DNA of 64,000 bases from Variovorax boronicumulans (GTDB lineage Bacteria; Pseudomonadota; Gammaproteobacteria; Burkholderiales; Burkholderiaceae_C): contig NZ_JAUSSG010000009.1 of the NCBI RefSeq assembly GCF_030812215.1, positions 295,140 through 359,139 on the forward strand. The letters are read 5' to 3'. The notes beneath the pieces are model-generated. The model saw only the letters and a program-made list of their open reading frames with translations, was not told the origin of the DNA and searched no databases. Below, piece after piece: positions 1 to 8,249 of the stretch; position 1 is the stretch's first letter; every line of letters begins with the position of its first letter. The translations under genes were made by a program, and so were the position numbers.

Positions 1-402
1 GTCGGCCGCGGCGAAGACCTGTACCGCGCGCCCTCGCATCCCTTCGTCGCGGAGTTCCTCGGCCGGGTCAACCGGCTGGAGCGCGCGCCCGAGGCCATCG
101 CGCAAGGCGTTGTCCGACTCGGCGGAAGCACCCTGCCTTGCCCGCCCGCCTGGCAGGGCCATGCGATGCTATTGGTGCGACCTGAAGACGTCGAAGTGAG
201 CGCGCCCCGGCCCGACTGGGGCAGCGCCACCGTCGAGCGCCGCACCTTCCTCGGCGACCGTGTGCAACTGCAACTGCGCGTGCAGGACCAGCCCTTGCTC
301 GTGGCCGACGTGGGACGCGACAACCCCTTCGGTCCGGGCGACCCGGTCGGCCTTCGCGTCCACCCCGACCGCCTGATGACGTCGCAGGAGCCCAGGGCAT
401 GA
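1..402 (+). CDS. ABC transporter ATP-binding protein, C-terminal part (5' truncated by window edge)
   Basis: Reading frame 1 is open from the first base to a TGA at 400-402 and ends in a short beta-rich region. The opening residues (about LYRAPSHPFVAEFLG) are the typical junction between the nucleotide-binding domain and the C-terminal TOBE domain of importer ATPases of the PotA/UgpC/FbpC type, and the stretch LLVRPEDVEV is a TOBE signature. Walker motifs lie outside the window. The next gene starts inside its stop codon (ATGA), so both are probably one operon, suggesting import of a phosphorylated compound that the phosphodiesterase then cleaves. The substrate cannot be read from this fragment. 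Confidence 0.85.
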   Translation, partial: VGRGEDLYRAPSHPFVAEFLGRVNRLERAPEAIAQGVVRLGGSTLPCPPAWQGHAMLLVRPEDVEVSAPRPDWGSATVERRTFLGDRVQLQLRVQDQPLLVADVGRDNPFGPGDPVGLRVHPDRLMTSQEPRA

Positions 403-1259
403 CGACAACAGCAACGATGCAAGATACTTTTCTGGTCCAGCTGACCGACCTTCACATCCGCGAGCCGGGCCGGCTGGCCTACGGCCGCATCGACACTGCA
501 CCCTACCTTCAACAGGCGGTGCAGTCTGTGCTCGCCCTGCCGCAGCAGCCCGATGCCGTCGTGATCACCGGCGACCTGACCGACTTCGGCCGCGCCGCCG
601 AGTACGAGCACCTCGCACGCCTGCTCGCCCCGCTCACCATGCCGGTCTACCTGCTGCCCGGCAACCACGACGACCGCGACCAGCTGCGCAAGAGCTTTCC
701 CGGCCATGCATACCTCGACACAGGCGACGACACGGCGGGCTTCATCCAGTATTCGGTGCGCGTGGGCGGGCTGCGGCTCCTCACGCTCGACACCTGCGTA
801 CCCGGCGCAAGCCACGGCACGCTGTGCGAGAAGCGCCTGGGCTGGCTCGAAGCCCAGCTGGACGCCTGCCGCGATGAGCCGGTGGTGGTCGCGATGCACC
901 ATCCGCCCTTCGCGACGCTGATCGGCCACATGGACGAGATCGGCCTGCTGGAAGGCGCCGATGCGCTCGAGGCGCTGATCGCCCGGCATCCCAATGTCGA
1001 GCGCGTGATCTGCGGACACCTGCACCGCGCCATCGACGTGCGCTTCGGCGGCACGATCGCCTCGACCTCGCCAGCGCCTGCGCACCAGGTTTGCCTCGAC
1101 CTGGCGCCGGGTGCCGCTTCCGCCTGGACGCTGGAGCCGCCCGGTTTCCGGGTGCATGCCTGGTCGCCGCGCAGCGGCCGCCTGGTCACCCATCTGGCGG
1201 CTTCGGGCCGCTTCGACGGCCCTTTTCCGTTCCATGACAACGGGGCGCTGATCGACTGA
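399..1259 (+). CDS. Calcineurin-like (class III) phosphodiesterase, CpdA/GpdQ type
   Basis: 286 aa metallophosphoesterase. All metal-site blocks are visible: D17-x-H19 (QLTDLHI), GD at 58-59, GNHD at 88-91, the HH pair at 167-168 and GHLH at 206-209. Length and motif order fit the cytoplasmic CpdA/Rv0805/GpdQ group, which hydrolyses cyclic nucleotides or glycerophosphodiesters; there is no signal peptide. It overlaps the preceding ABC ATPase gene by four bases (ATGA). Coupling to an importer favours a nutrient phosphodiester such as a glycerophosphodiester over cAMP turnover, but that is inference. An AGGAG element about 10 bases upstream supports the start. Confidence 0.9.
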   Translation: MTTTATMQDTFLVQLTDLHIREPGRLAYGRIDTAPYLQQAVQSVLALPQQPDAVVITGDLTDFGRAAEYEHLARLLAPLTMPVYLLPGNHDDRDQLRKSFPGHAYLDTGDDTAGFIQYSVRVGGLRLLTLDTCVPGASHGTLCEKRLGWLEAQLDACRDEPVVVAMHHPPFATLIGHMDEIGLLEGADALEALIARHPNVERVICGHLHRAIDVRFGGTIASTSPAPAHQVCLDLAPGAASAWTLEPPGFRVHAWSPRSGRLVTHLAASGRFDGPFPFHDNGALID

Positions 1260-1322
1260 GCCGCCACTTGTGGAAAATGGGGTCGAAACGAACCAAAACG
1301 AAAAGGACAGAACCCGACACCC

Positions 1323-2981
1323 ATGAAGCATCTCCTGAATCTGCTCGCGGCAGTGGCACTGCTGGTGTGGGGCACCCATCTGGTTCGCACCGGCGTGCTG
1401 CGCGTGTTCGGCGCCAACCTGCGCAAGATCCTCGTGCAGAGCATGCGCAACCGCTTCACCGCCGCCCTCTCGGGCATCGGCGTGACGGCGCTGGTGCAAT
1501 CGAGCACCGCCACCTCGCTCATGACCTCGTCCTTCGTCGGGCAGGGCCTGGTCACATTGCCGGCGGCGCTGGCGGTGATGCGGGGGGCCGACGTGGGCAC
1601 GGCGCTGATCTCGGTGCTGTTCTCGGCGGACTTGTCATGGCTCTCGCCGATGTTCATCTTCGTGGGGGTGGTGCTGTTCATCACGCGCTCGGCCACCGTG
1701 GCGGGCCGCGTGGGACGGGTGCTGATCGGCCTGGGGCTCATGTTGCTGGCGCTGCAGCTGGTGGTGGAAGCGACCGAGCCCCTGTTCTCGTCGCCCGCCG
1801 TGCGCGCGCTGCTCGCATCGATCAACAGCGACGTGTTGCTGGAGATCACCATCGGCGCGGTGCTGGCCATCGTGGCCTATTCGAGCCTGGCGGTGGTGCT
1901 GCTGGTGGCGGCCATGGCGACGTCGAACGTGGTGCCGCTGGACGTGGCGCTCGGGCTCGTGCTGGGCGCCAACCTCGGCAGCGGTTTGCTCGCGGTGCTG
2001 ACCACGGCGAAGTCGGTGGTGTCGGTGCGGCAGGTGACGGTGGGCAACCTGCTCTTCAAGGCACTGGGCGTGGCGATCGTCGCGCCTTTCGTGGGCTTGT
2101 GGATCCGTTACGTGCAGCCGGAGCTGCCGAACCAGACGCACGGCGTGGTGCTGTTCCACCTGGCCTTCAACATCATCATCAGCGTGGGCTTCATCGGGCT
2201 CACGCAGTGGGTTGCCAAGCTGGTGACGCGCATGCTGCCGACGCCGCAAGCCTCGGGCACCAGCCGGCCACACCACCTGGACCCCTCGGCGCTCTCGACG
2301 CCCTCGCTCGCGATCTCGAATGCCGCCCGCGAGGCACTGCACCAGGCCGACATCGTGGAGACCATGCTGATCGGCGTGCTCGACGTGATCCGCAACAACG
2401 ACACGCGGCTGTCGCAGGAGCTGCGCCAGCTGGACGACACGGTGGACGAGCTGTACTCGGCCATCAAGTACTACATGACGCGCATCTCGCGCGAGGCGCT
2501 GGGCGAAGAGGAAAGCCGGCGCTGGACGGACATCATCAGCTTCACGATCAACATGGAGCAGATCGGCGACATCATCGAGCGGGTGATCATCGATGTGGAA
2601 GACAAGAAGATCAAACCGCAGCGCAATTTCTCGGAAGCCGGGATGGCGGAGATCGTCGAGCTGCACGGGAGGCTTGTGGCCAACCTGCGGTTGAGCATGA
2701 GCGTGTTCCTGAACGGGAATGTTCGGGATGCGCAGAAGCTTTTGGAGGAGAAGGCTCGGTTCAGGGATCTGGAAAGAGCCTATGCGACGACTCATCTGGA
2801 TCGGTTGTCGGATCGGACTACTCTCAGCATTGAGACGAGTTCGCTGCATATCGACTTGATCAGCGATTTGAAGCGGATCAATTCGCATATTTGCTCTATT
2901 GCTTATCCGATTCTGGAATCGGCTGGGGCGTTGGCGCCTAGCCGGTTGCGGGAGTCTCGGCTTGGGAAGATTGAGAGCTAG
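1323..2981 (+). CDS. Na/Pi cotransporter family protein with C-terminal PhoU-like domain
   Basis: 552 aa. The N-terminal about 310 residues are hydrophobic and carry the family's repeated signatures: a QSSTATS block near residue 60 and a second YSS/GANLGS block around 185-220, as in NptA-type sodium-phosphate cotransporters. The C-terminal about 220 residues are charged, helical and PhoU-like. It stands alone, 63 bases after the phosphodiesterase gene. From about 2690 codon use drifts to A/T-richer third positions. T-rich stretches follow the stop codon (2982-3010) without a clear hairpin. Transport of phosphate is inferred from family. Confidence 0.9.
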   Translation: MKHLLNLLAAVALLVWGTHLVRTGVLRVFGANLRKILVQSMRNRFTAALSGIGVTALVQSSTATSLMTSSFVGQGLVTLPAALAVMRGADVGTALISVLFSADLSWLSPMFIFVGVVLFITRSATVAGRVGRVLIGLGLMLLALQLVVEATEPLFSSPAVRALLASINSDVLLEITIGAVLAIVAYSSLAVVLLVAAMATSNVVPLDVALGLVLGANLGSGLLAVLTTAKSVVSVRQVTVGNLLFKALGVAIVAPFVGLWIRYVQPELPNQTHGVVLFHLAFNIIISVGFIGLTQWVAKLVTRMLPTPQASGTSRPHHLDPSALSTPSLAISNAAREALHQADIVETMLIGVLDVIRNNDTRLSQELRQLDDTVDELYSAIKYYMTRISREALGEEESRRWTDIISFTINMEQIGDIIERVIIDVEDKKIKPQRNFSEAGMAEIVELHGRLVANLRLSMSVFLNGNVRDAQKLLEEKARFRDLERAYATTHLDRLSDRTTLSIETSSLHIDLISDLKRINSHICSIAYPILESAGALAPSRLRESRLGKIES

Positions 2982-3015
2982 TTTTTTAGAGGGCTGGTTT
3001 TTCTTTTTTAGGGCG

Positions 3016-3456
3016 GAGGCCGGGTCTCGCCCCGGCAGGCGAGCTACTTTCTTTTGCTTCGCCAAAAGAAAGTAGCCAAAGAAAAGGCGACCCTGCTGTC
3101 TGCGTCCCTTCGCTTCGCTCGGCCCGCCCAGACCAGATCAACCGCGTTCAAGAAACCGTAGCCGCCGATTCAAGGCGGACACGCTCCGCGTGTCCGCCCT
3201 TCGGGCCCAGCGAAGCAATGGCACGTTTGGTTTCCCCTCCCCTCTGGCTGCGCCGAGGAGCGCAGCGTTTCGCGGATCAGGGCTCGCAGCTGTTTGAGCG
3301 AAGCGAGTTCTGCGAGACCCCGCGAAACGCGAGCACCGCAGGTTGCCCCGTAGCAACGCGAAGGGGTCGCAGACAGCGGGGTCGCCTTTTCTTTGGCTAC
3401 TTTCTTTTGGCGAAGCAAAAGAAAGTAGCTCGCCCGCCGGGGCGAGTCCCGGCCTC
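3016..3456. repeat. Large intergenic inverted repeat with nested hairpins (fills the 2982-3464 gap)
   Basis: Two 89-base arms, 3016-3104 and 3368-3456, are reverse complements with only three mismatches. Each arm contains its own hairpin with 13-bp stems: CTACTTTCTTTTG/CAAAAGAAAGTAG at 3044-3056/3063-3075 and at 3397-3409/3416-3428. The 263-base spacer holds further palindromes, GGCGGACACG/CGTGTCCGCC at 3174-3183/3189-3198 and GCGTTTCGCGG/CCGCGAAACGC at 3265-3275/3320-3330. I recall similar sequence as an interspersed repeat in Comamonadaceae. No transposase is present, and the short ORFs inside look spurious. It separates two convergent genes. Confidence 0.85.
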
Positions 3457-3464
3457 GGAAAAAA

Positions 3465-4460
3465 CTACTCAGCCGTTTTCAAAACAGAGGCAACACGCCC
3501 TCTCCGCGCATACCTCTGAGCCAACACAGCACAAACCATCAACTGCATCTGATGAAACAACATCAAAGGCAACACGATGGCCCCCACTGCATGCGAAGGA
3601 AACAGCACCTTCGCCATAGGAATCCCACTCGCCAGGCTCTTCTTGGACCCACAGAAGACGATCGTGATCTCGTCCTCCATATCGAACCCCAGCTTGCGCG
3701 CCAACAGCGTAGTCAGGGTCAGAGCAAGTGCCAGCACCACCGCACAGGCCACAAGCAACCCGACCAGCGCATGCGCAGGCACTTGCCTCCAAAGCCCCTC
3801 GATCACAGCCGCGCTGAACGCCGTATAGACCACCAACAGAATCGACCCCTGGTCCACGAACTTCAACACCGCCGCACGACGCTGAATCCATTTGCCGATC
3901 CAGGGCCGCAAGAGATGCCCGACAAGAAACGGCACCATCAACTGCAGCAGAATCCGCCCGATCGACCCCAGCGAAGAACTCGCATGCCCCCCGTTCGGCA
4001 GCACCACCAGATTGACCAGCAAAGGCGTGATGAACACCCCCAGCAAGGTGGACGCTGAGGCGCTGCAGATGGCAGCCGGCAGGTTCCCCCGCGCCATCGC
4101 CGTGAACGCAATCGCCGACTGCACCGTGGCCGGCAGCACGCAGAGATACAGCACCCCTGTGTAGAGCTCGGGCGTCATCAGCGGCAGGAGCAGCGGCTTG
4201 AGCGCCAATCCCAGCAGCGGAAACAGCACGAAGGTGCTGCCGAACACCAGCAGGTGCAGCCGCCAGTGCGTGATGCCGTTCATGATCGCCTCGCGCGACA
4301 GCTTGGCGCCGTGCAGGAAGAACAGGAGGCCGATGGCCACCGTCGTCAGCCGTTCGAACAAATGCGCCGCATCGCCGCTCGCGGGCAGCAGGCTGGCCAG
4401 GGTGACGACCGAAAGAAGCGCAAAGGTGAAGTTGTCGGGAAGAAAGCGGGAGCGGGACAT
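3465..4460 (-). CDS. Bile acid:sodium symporter family protein (YfeH/SLC10A7-like)
   Basis: 331 aa, almost entirely hydrophobic, with nine to ten predicted membrane spans. The stretches FFLHGAKLSREA near residue 50 and CGSKKSLASGIPMA near residue 270 are characteristic of the SLC10A7-like/YfeH branch of the BASS superfamily rather than true bile-acid transporters. The substrate is unknown for bacterial members. It is monocistronic and convergent with the Na/Pi gene across the large inverted repeat. Its 3' end is A/T-richer in codon choice than the rest, mirroring the neighbouring gene. No strong ribosome site is seen before the ATG. Confidence 0.88.
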   Translation of the reverse strand: MSRSRFLPDNFTFALLSVVTLASLLPASGDAAHLFERLTTVAIGLLFFLHGAKLSREAIMNGITHWRLHLLVFGSTFVLFPLLGLALKPLLLPLMTPELYTGVLYLCVLPATVQSAIAFTAMARGNLPAAICSASASTLLGVFITPLLVNLVVLPNGGHASSSLGSIGRILLQLMVPFLVGHLLRPWIGKWIQRRAAVLKFVDQGSILLVVYTAFSAAVIEGLWRQVPAHALVGLLVACAVVLALALTLTTLLARKLGFDMEDEITIVFCGSKKSLASGIPMAKVLFPSHAVGAIVLPLMLFHQMQLMVCAVLAQRYARRGRVASVLKTAE

Positions 4461-4649
4461 GACGGGAAGAGCGCCCCACGACGCGACCCGTGCGGCAGGC
4501 AGAAAAAAGATTCAGCAGATGGATAAGTGATTTCCGCGCATGAATCTCGTCGCCAATTTGCGGAGCCCGGCGCGTGCTCCTCGCGCCCTGTGAGGTGATT
4601 TTCGGCGAAGGCCCGCATCGCTTGCAGGCCGGCCGCCGAATGTCCGACC

Positions 4650-5048
4650 TCAGTGTGCAGTTGGCGAACTGAACCGCTCCTGACGGCGGCGCTGGCAGTA
4701 GTCGATCAGGTCGTCGATCTCCGTGGCCTTGTCGAACACGGCGTCGGCGCCCAGGTGCACGCACTTGCGCCGGATCTCGGGTGTGGCGTAGTTGCTGAGC
4801 ACCACGATCTTTTGCGCCGGGTCGCGCTGGCGGCAGGCCTCGAGCACCCGGAAACCGGTGCCGTCCTTCAGGAACAGGTCGACGATGGCCAGGTCCCACA
4901 GCGCCAGGTTGCGCGTGAGCCAGCGCGAACCCTCGGCCTCCGTCTCGGCCTCGCCGACCGGATCGACCCGCGCCACCTCGCGCAAAGTGCCCACGAGGCT
5001 TTCGCGGATGGTGGGGTTGTCCTCGACGATGAAGGTGCGAATGTTCAT
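4650..5048 (-). CDS. Single-domain response regulator (CheY-like receiver)
   Basis: 132 aa from the ATG at 5048; an upstream in-frame ATG at 5075 exists but AGG nine bases before 5048 favours the shorter form. Receiver residues are all present: acidic pair E9/D10, phospho-acceptor D57 (IVDLFLKDG), S85 (VLSN) and K107 (VFDKA). There is no output domain, so it acts by protein contact or as part of a phosphorelay. No histidine kinase is adjacent in the window, and the neighbours (transporter, quinone oxidoreductase) give no hint of a partner. Confidence 0.88.
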   Translation of the reverse strand: MNIRTFIVEDNPTIRESLVGTLREVARVDPVGEAETEAEGSRWLTRNLALWDLAIVDLFLKDGTGFRVLEACRQRDPAQKIVVLSNYATPEIRRKCVHLGADAVFDKATEIDDLIDYCQRRRQERFSSPTAH

Positions 5049-5166
5049 GACGGCTTGCCTCGTTGCGATGGACACAGCCTACAAAGTGCGCCCGCCACAA
5101 GTCGAAGGCATGACACCCCACCGCGGGTAGGACAGGACTGGCTGTGCCTGTCTGCCCCGCTTCGCC

Positions 5167-6150
5167 TCAGAGCGTGAGGATCGTGCAGCCCGTGGTCTTG
5201 CGCGCTTCCAGGTCGCGGTGCGCCTGCTGCACGTCGGCCAGGGCGTAGCGCTGGTCGATCGGGATCTTCACCGCGCCGCTCGCGACCACCGCGAACAGGT
5301 CGTCGGCCATGGCCTGCGTGGCTTCGCGCGTGGCGATGTGGGTAAAGAGCGTGGGCCGCGTCACATAGAGCGAGCCCTTGGAAGCCAGCGTCCCCAGGTT
5401 GATCGGCGGCACCGGACCCGAGCCGTTGCCGAAGATCGCGAGCAGCCCGAAGGGGCGCAGGCACTCGATGGAGCCCTCGTAGGTGTCCTTGCCCACCGAG
5501 TCGTACACCACCTTCACGCCCTTGCCGCCGGTGATCTCCTTCACACGGGCCGCGAAGTTCTCGGTGCTGTAGTTGATGGCGTGCGCCGCGCCGTGGTCGA
5601 GTGCCAGCTTGCACTTGGCGTCGCTGCCCGCGGTGCCGATCAGCTGCAGGCCCAGCGCCTTGGCCCACTGGCAGGCGATGAGGCCGACACCGCCGGCCGC
5701 CGCATGGAACAGGATGAAGTCGCCGGGCTGCAGGCCTTCGGCGGGCAGCGTCTTCTTGAGCAGGTACTGCGTGGTCAGGCCCTTGAGCATCATGGCCGCA
5801 CCGGTCTCGAAGGAGATGGCATCGGGCAGCTTGCAGACGTTCTTGGCCGGCATCACGCGCAGCTCGCTGTAGGCACCGGGCGGGTTGCTTGCATAGGCGG
5901 CACGGTCGCCGGGCGCCAGGTGCACGACGCCCTCGCCCACCGCCTCGACCACGCCCGAGGCTTCCATGCCGAGCTGCAACGGCATCTGGAACGGGTAGAG
6001 CCCGCTGCGCTGGTAGGTGTCGATGAAGTTCAGGCCCACGGCCTTGTGGCGGATGCGGATCTCGCCGGGACCGGGGTCACCGACTTCCACGTCGACGATC
6101 TTCAGTTCTTCGGGGCCGCCATGGCGGTCGATACGGACAGCTTTGCTCAT
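5167..6150 (-). CDS. NADPH:quinone oxidoreductase, zinc-independent MDR family
   Basis: 327 aa, the usual length for QOR (zeta-crystallin type). The nucleotide-binding glycine block AAAGGVGLIACQWAK lies near residue 150, and the N-terminal GroES-like fold motifs (GLNFIDTYQRSGLYP) match QorA. Catalytic-zinc cysteines of alcohol dehydrogenases are absent. It would reduce quinones with NADPH in the cytoplasm. It ends about 118 bases before the response regulator start on the same strand, so co-transcription is possible but not evident. Confidence 0.92.
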   Translation of the reverse strand: MSKAVRIDRHGGPEELKIVDVEVGDPGPGEIRIRHKAVGLNFIDTYQRSGLYPFQMPLQLGMEASGVVEAVGEGVVHLAPGDRAAYASNPPGAYSELRVMPAKNVCKLPDAISFETGAAMMLKGLTTQYLLKKTLPAEGLQPGDFILFHAAAGGVGLIACQWAKALGLQLIGTAGSDAKCKLALDHGAAHAINYSTENFAARVKEITGGKGVKVVYDSVGKDTYEGSIECLRPFGLLAIFGNGSGPVPPINLGTLASKGSLYVTRPTLFTHIATREATQAMADDLFAVVASGAVKIPIDQRYALADVQQAHRDLEARKTTGCTILTL

Positions 6151-6208
6151 AGGAAGGTTCTCGGGGTGAGGGAAGGAAGGGACAGTACCGAAAAACCCGG
6201 CTCGGGTC

Positions 6209-7276
6209 TCAGGCAGGGATTTTCAGCGCGTCGCTCAGGAAACCGCGGTACCGGTCGGCGAGATCGGCGTTCGTTTGCGCAAGAACGAGGTGGAGAAAAT
6301 CGATGGTGCTTTCGAGCGTGAGCCAGTCGTTGTTCAGGATGACCGTGTTCAGCTGCTGCAAGACTTCGCCCCCCAAGCCGAGCGCCGGCAGGTCGCTTTG
6401 CTGAAGCCGCGCGATGGCGATCTTGATGTTGGTCTCGAACATGAACTGGGCGCAGGCTCGCCGCCCATCGGCGTCCGCCAGCGGCGAATACCTGCCGAGA
6501 AAGAAGCAGGCCCCCTCGGTTGCGGTGAACACCAACTGCAGGTGGCTCACGAGCGGCGGCAAACCCAGCGCCGCGTAGTGGGCGATGGAGTCGTTGCCTC
6601 CCATTTCGTGGGTCCCTTCGGCCGCATACAGGATCTGGCCCGCCGCGGCGTTGCGCACGCGGCCGCCGCAGACCATCGCGTAGCTGAACCACCAGTCGTG
6701 AAAAGGCGCCTCGATCGGACAGGCATTCAGGAAGGCGACCGTGCCTTCGAGGCTGCGCTTCCTGAAGACCGAATAGAACAACAGGTTGTAGCCGCCCCAG
6801 CAGTTGTGGTTCTCGATCAGCCGCTCGACGGGCGAGGCCTGATCGAGCTGCGGCACCGCCTGGGGCACGGTCAGGATGGACCCGCCCTTGCTCACGATGT
6901 ACGAGGTGTAGGCGGCGGAGACGCTCGCGTCCTGTTGCAGGATCTCGTGCGCGCGCACCATGTAGTCGTCCGAGATGTAGTCGTCGTCCGCATGGAACAT
7001 CAGGATTCCGGAAACCGATTTCCCGAACAGGTCCAGCAGGTTCATCTGCCCGGAAATCCGCTGCGGCCGGCAATGGATGTCGATCCACTCGGGGCTCCAT
7101 TCCGCCAGGCGCCAGAGGAATTCGTGCTTCTGCGGGTTCTGGCTGTTGTCGCCGACGACGAGGCGCATTCGCCCTTCGCTGCCGGCCACGAGGGCGGCAA
7201 GCCCGGCCAGGACGCGGCGGGCCTTGGCGTCGTTGCGGTAGGTGGGCACCAGGATGGTCAGCGCGTCGAAAATCAT
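6209..7276 (-). CDS. Glycosyltransferase family 2-like protein
   Basis: 355 aa from the ATG at 7276; the open frame runs further upstream but that extension is low-complexity and would cover the divergent promoter. The N-terminus (DALTILVPTYRND) is the GT2 start strand, and HADDDYISDDY near residue 95 supplies the DxD metal/sugar-nucleotide site. The remainder after residue 150 is not one I recognise. A cytoplasmic sugar transferase acting on a surface glycan is likely; acceptor unknown. It is divergent from the EamA gene with 70 bases between starts. Confidence 0.82.
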   Translation of the reverse strand: MIFDALTILVPTYRNDAKARRVLAGLAALVAGSEGRMRLVVGDNSQNPQKHEFLWRLAEWSPEWIDIHCRPQRISGQMNLLDLFGKSVSGILMFHADDDYISDDYMVRAHEILQQDASVSAAYTSYIVSKGGSILTVPQAVPQLDQASPVERLIENHNCWGGYNLLFYSVFRKRSLEGTVAFLNACPIEAPFHDWWFSYAMVCGGRVRNAAAGQILYAAEGTHEMGGNDSIAHYAALGLPPLVSHLQLVFTATEGACFFLGRYSPLADADGRRACAQFMFETNIKIAIARLQQSDLPALGLGGEVLQQLNTVILNNDWLTLESTIDFLHLVLAQTNADLADRYRGFLSDALKIPA

Positions 7277-7346
7277 TCGGTGATCGTGCCACGTTTGGTG
7301 CCCGCCGAAGCACACCTGCGATGCCCGCCCGTTAGAGTCGACGTCC

Positions 7347-8249
7347 ATGCAGACACAGCGCCTCACGCCCCTCACCGTTCTCCTGCTGACCACGCCACCG
7401 CTGCTTTGGGCCGGCAATGCCGTCGTCGGCCGGCTGGTGCGCGAGCTGGTGTCGCCGCTCACGCTGAACTTCGTGCGCTGGGTGATCGCGTTCGTGCTGC
7501 TCTTGCCTTTCGCGGCGGCGGTGCTGCGCCGCGACAGCACGCTCTGGGCGCACTGGAAGCGCTATGCGCTGCTCGGACTGCTGGGCATCGGCCTGTACAA
7601 CGCCTTCCAGTACCTGGCGCTGCAGACCTCCACGCCGATCAACGTCACGCTGGTGGGCTCCAGCCTGCCGCTGTGGATGCTCGCCACGGGCACCCTCTTC
7701 TTCGGCGCGCGCGTCAACGGGCGCGAGATCGCAGGTGCGCTGCTTTCGATGCTCGGCGTGCTGCTGGTGCTGAGCCGCGGCGAGTGGCGCCAGCTGCTCG
7801 GGCTGCGGCTGGTGCCGGGCGATCTGTACATGATCGCCGGCACCATCGCCTGGGCCTTCTACAGCTGGCTGCTGGCGCGCACGCACGAGCCGAAGCAGGT
7901 GCGACAGGACTGGGCGGCCTTCCTGATGGCACAGCTGGTGTTTGGCCTCGCCTGGTCAGGGGCGCTGGCTGCCGGCGAGTGGACGCTGACCGATGCACAC
8001 ATCGACCTGGGTTGGCCACTCCTCGCCGCGATGGCGTTCATCGGCATCGGCCCCGCGGTGGTGGCCTACCGCTGCTGGGGCACGGGCGTGCAGCGCGCGG
8101 GGCCGCAGGCGGCGAGCATCTTCATGAACCTCACGCCGCTCTTTGCGGCGCTGCTTTCGGCGGCGTTCCTGCGCGAGGCGCCGCACTGGTATCACGGTGT
8201 GGCGTTCGTGCTGATCGTGGGTGGGATCGTTGTGTCGTCGCGGCGCTAG
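7347..8249 (+). CDS. DMT-superfamily EamA transporter
   Basis: 300 aa with ten predicted transmembrane helices arranged as two EamA repeats; the first begins with LLTTPPLLWAGNAVVGRLV, typical of the family. Such proteins export amino acids or other metabolites across the inner membrane; the substrate is not predictable. Its TAG stop overlaps the stop codon of the convergent glycosyltransferase gene within the four bases CTAG at 8246-8249. Confidence 0.9.
   Translation: MQTQRLTPLTVLLLTTPPLLWAGNAVVGRLVRELVSPLTLNFVRWVIAFVLLLPFAAAVLRRDSTLWAHWKRYALLGLLGIGLYNAFQYLALQTSTPINVTLVGSSLPLWMLATGTLFFGARVNGREIAGALLSMLGVLLVLSRGEWRQLLGLRLVPGDLYMIAGTIAWAFYSWLLARTHEPKQVRQDWAAFLMAQLVFGLAWSGALAAGEWTLTDAHIDLGWPLLAAMAFIGIGPAVVAYRCWGTGVQRAGPQAASIFMNLTPLFAALLSAAFLREAPHWYHGVAFVLIVGGIVVSSRR

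Noticed and set aside
1268..2833. 521-residue open frame on the plus strand
   Set aside because: It overlaps the Na/Pi gene in another frame and is rich in Gly, Arg, Ala and His, typical of a high-GC shadow.
3138..3418. Short minus-strand and plus-strand open frames inside the large inverted repeat
   Set aside because: They follow the palindromic repeat DNA, lack ribosome sites and have no protein-like features.
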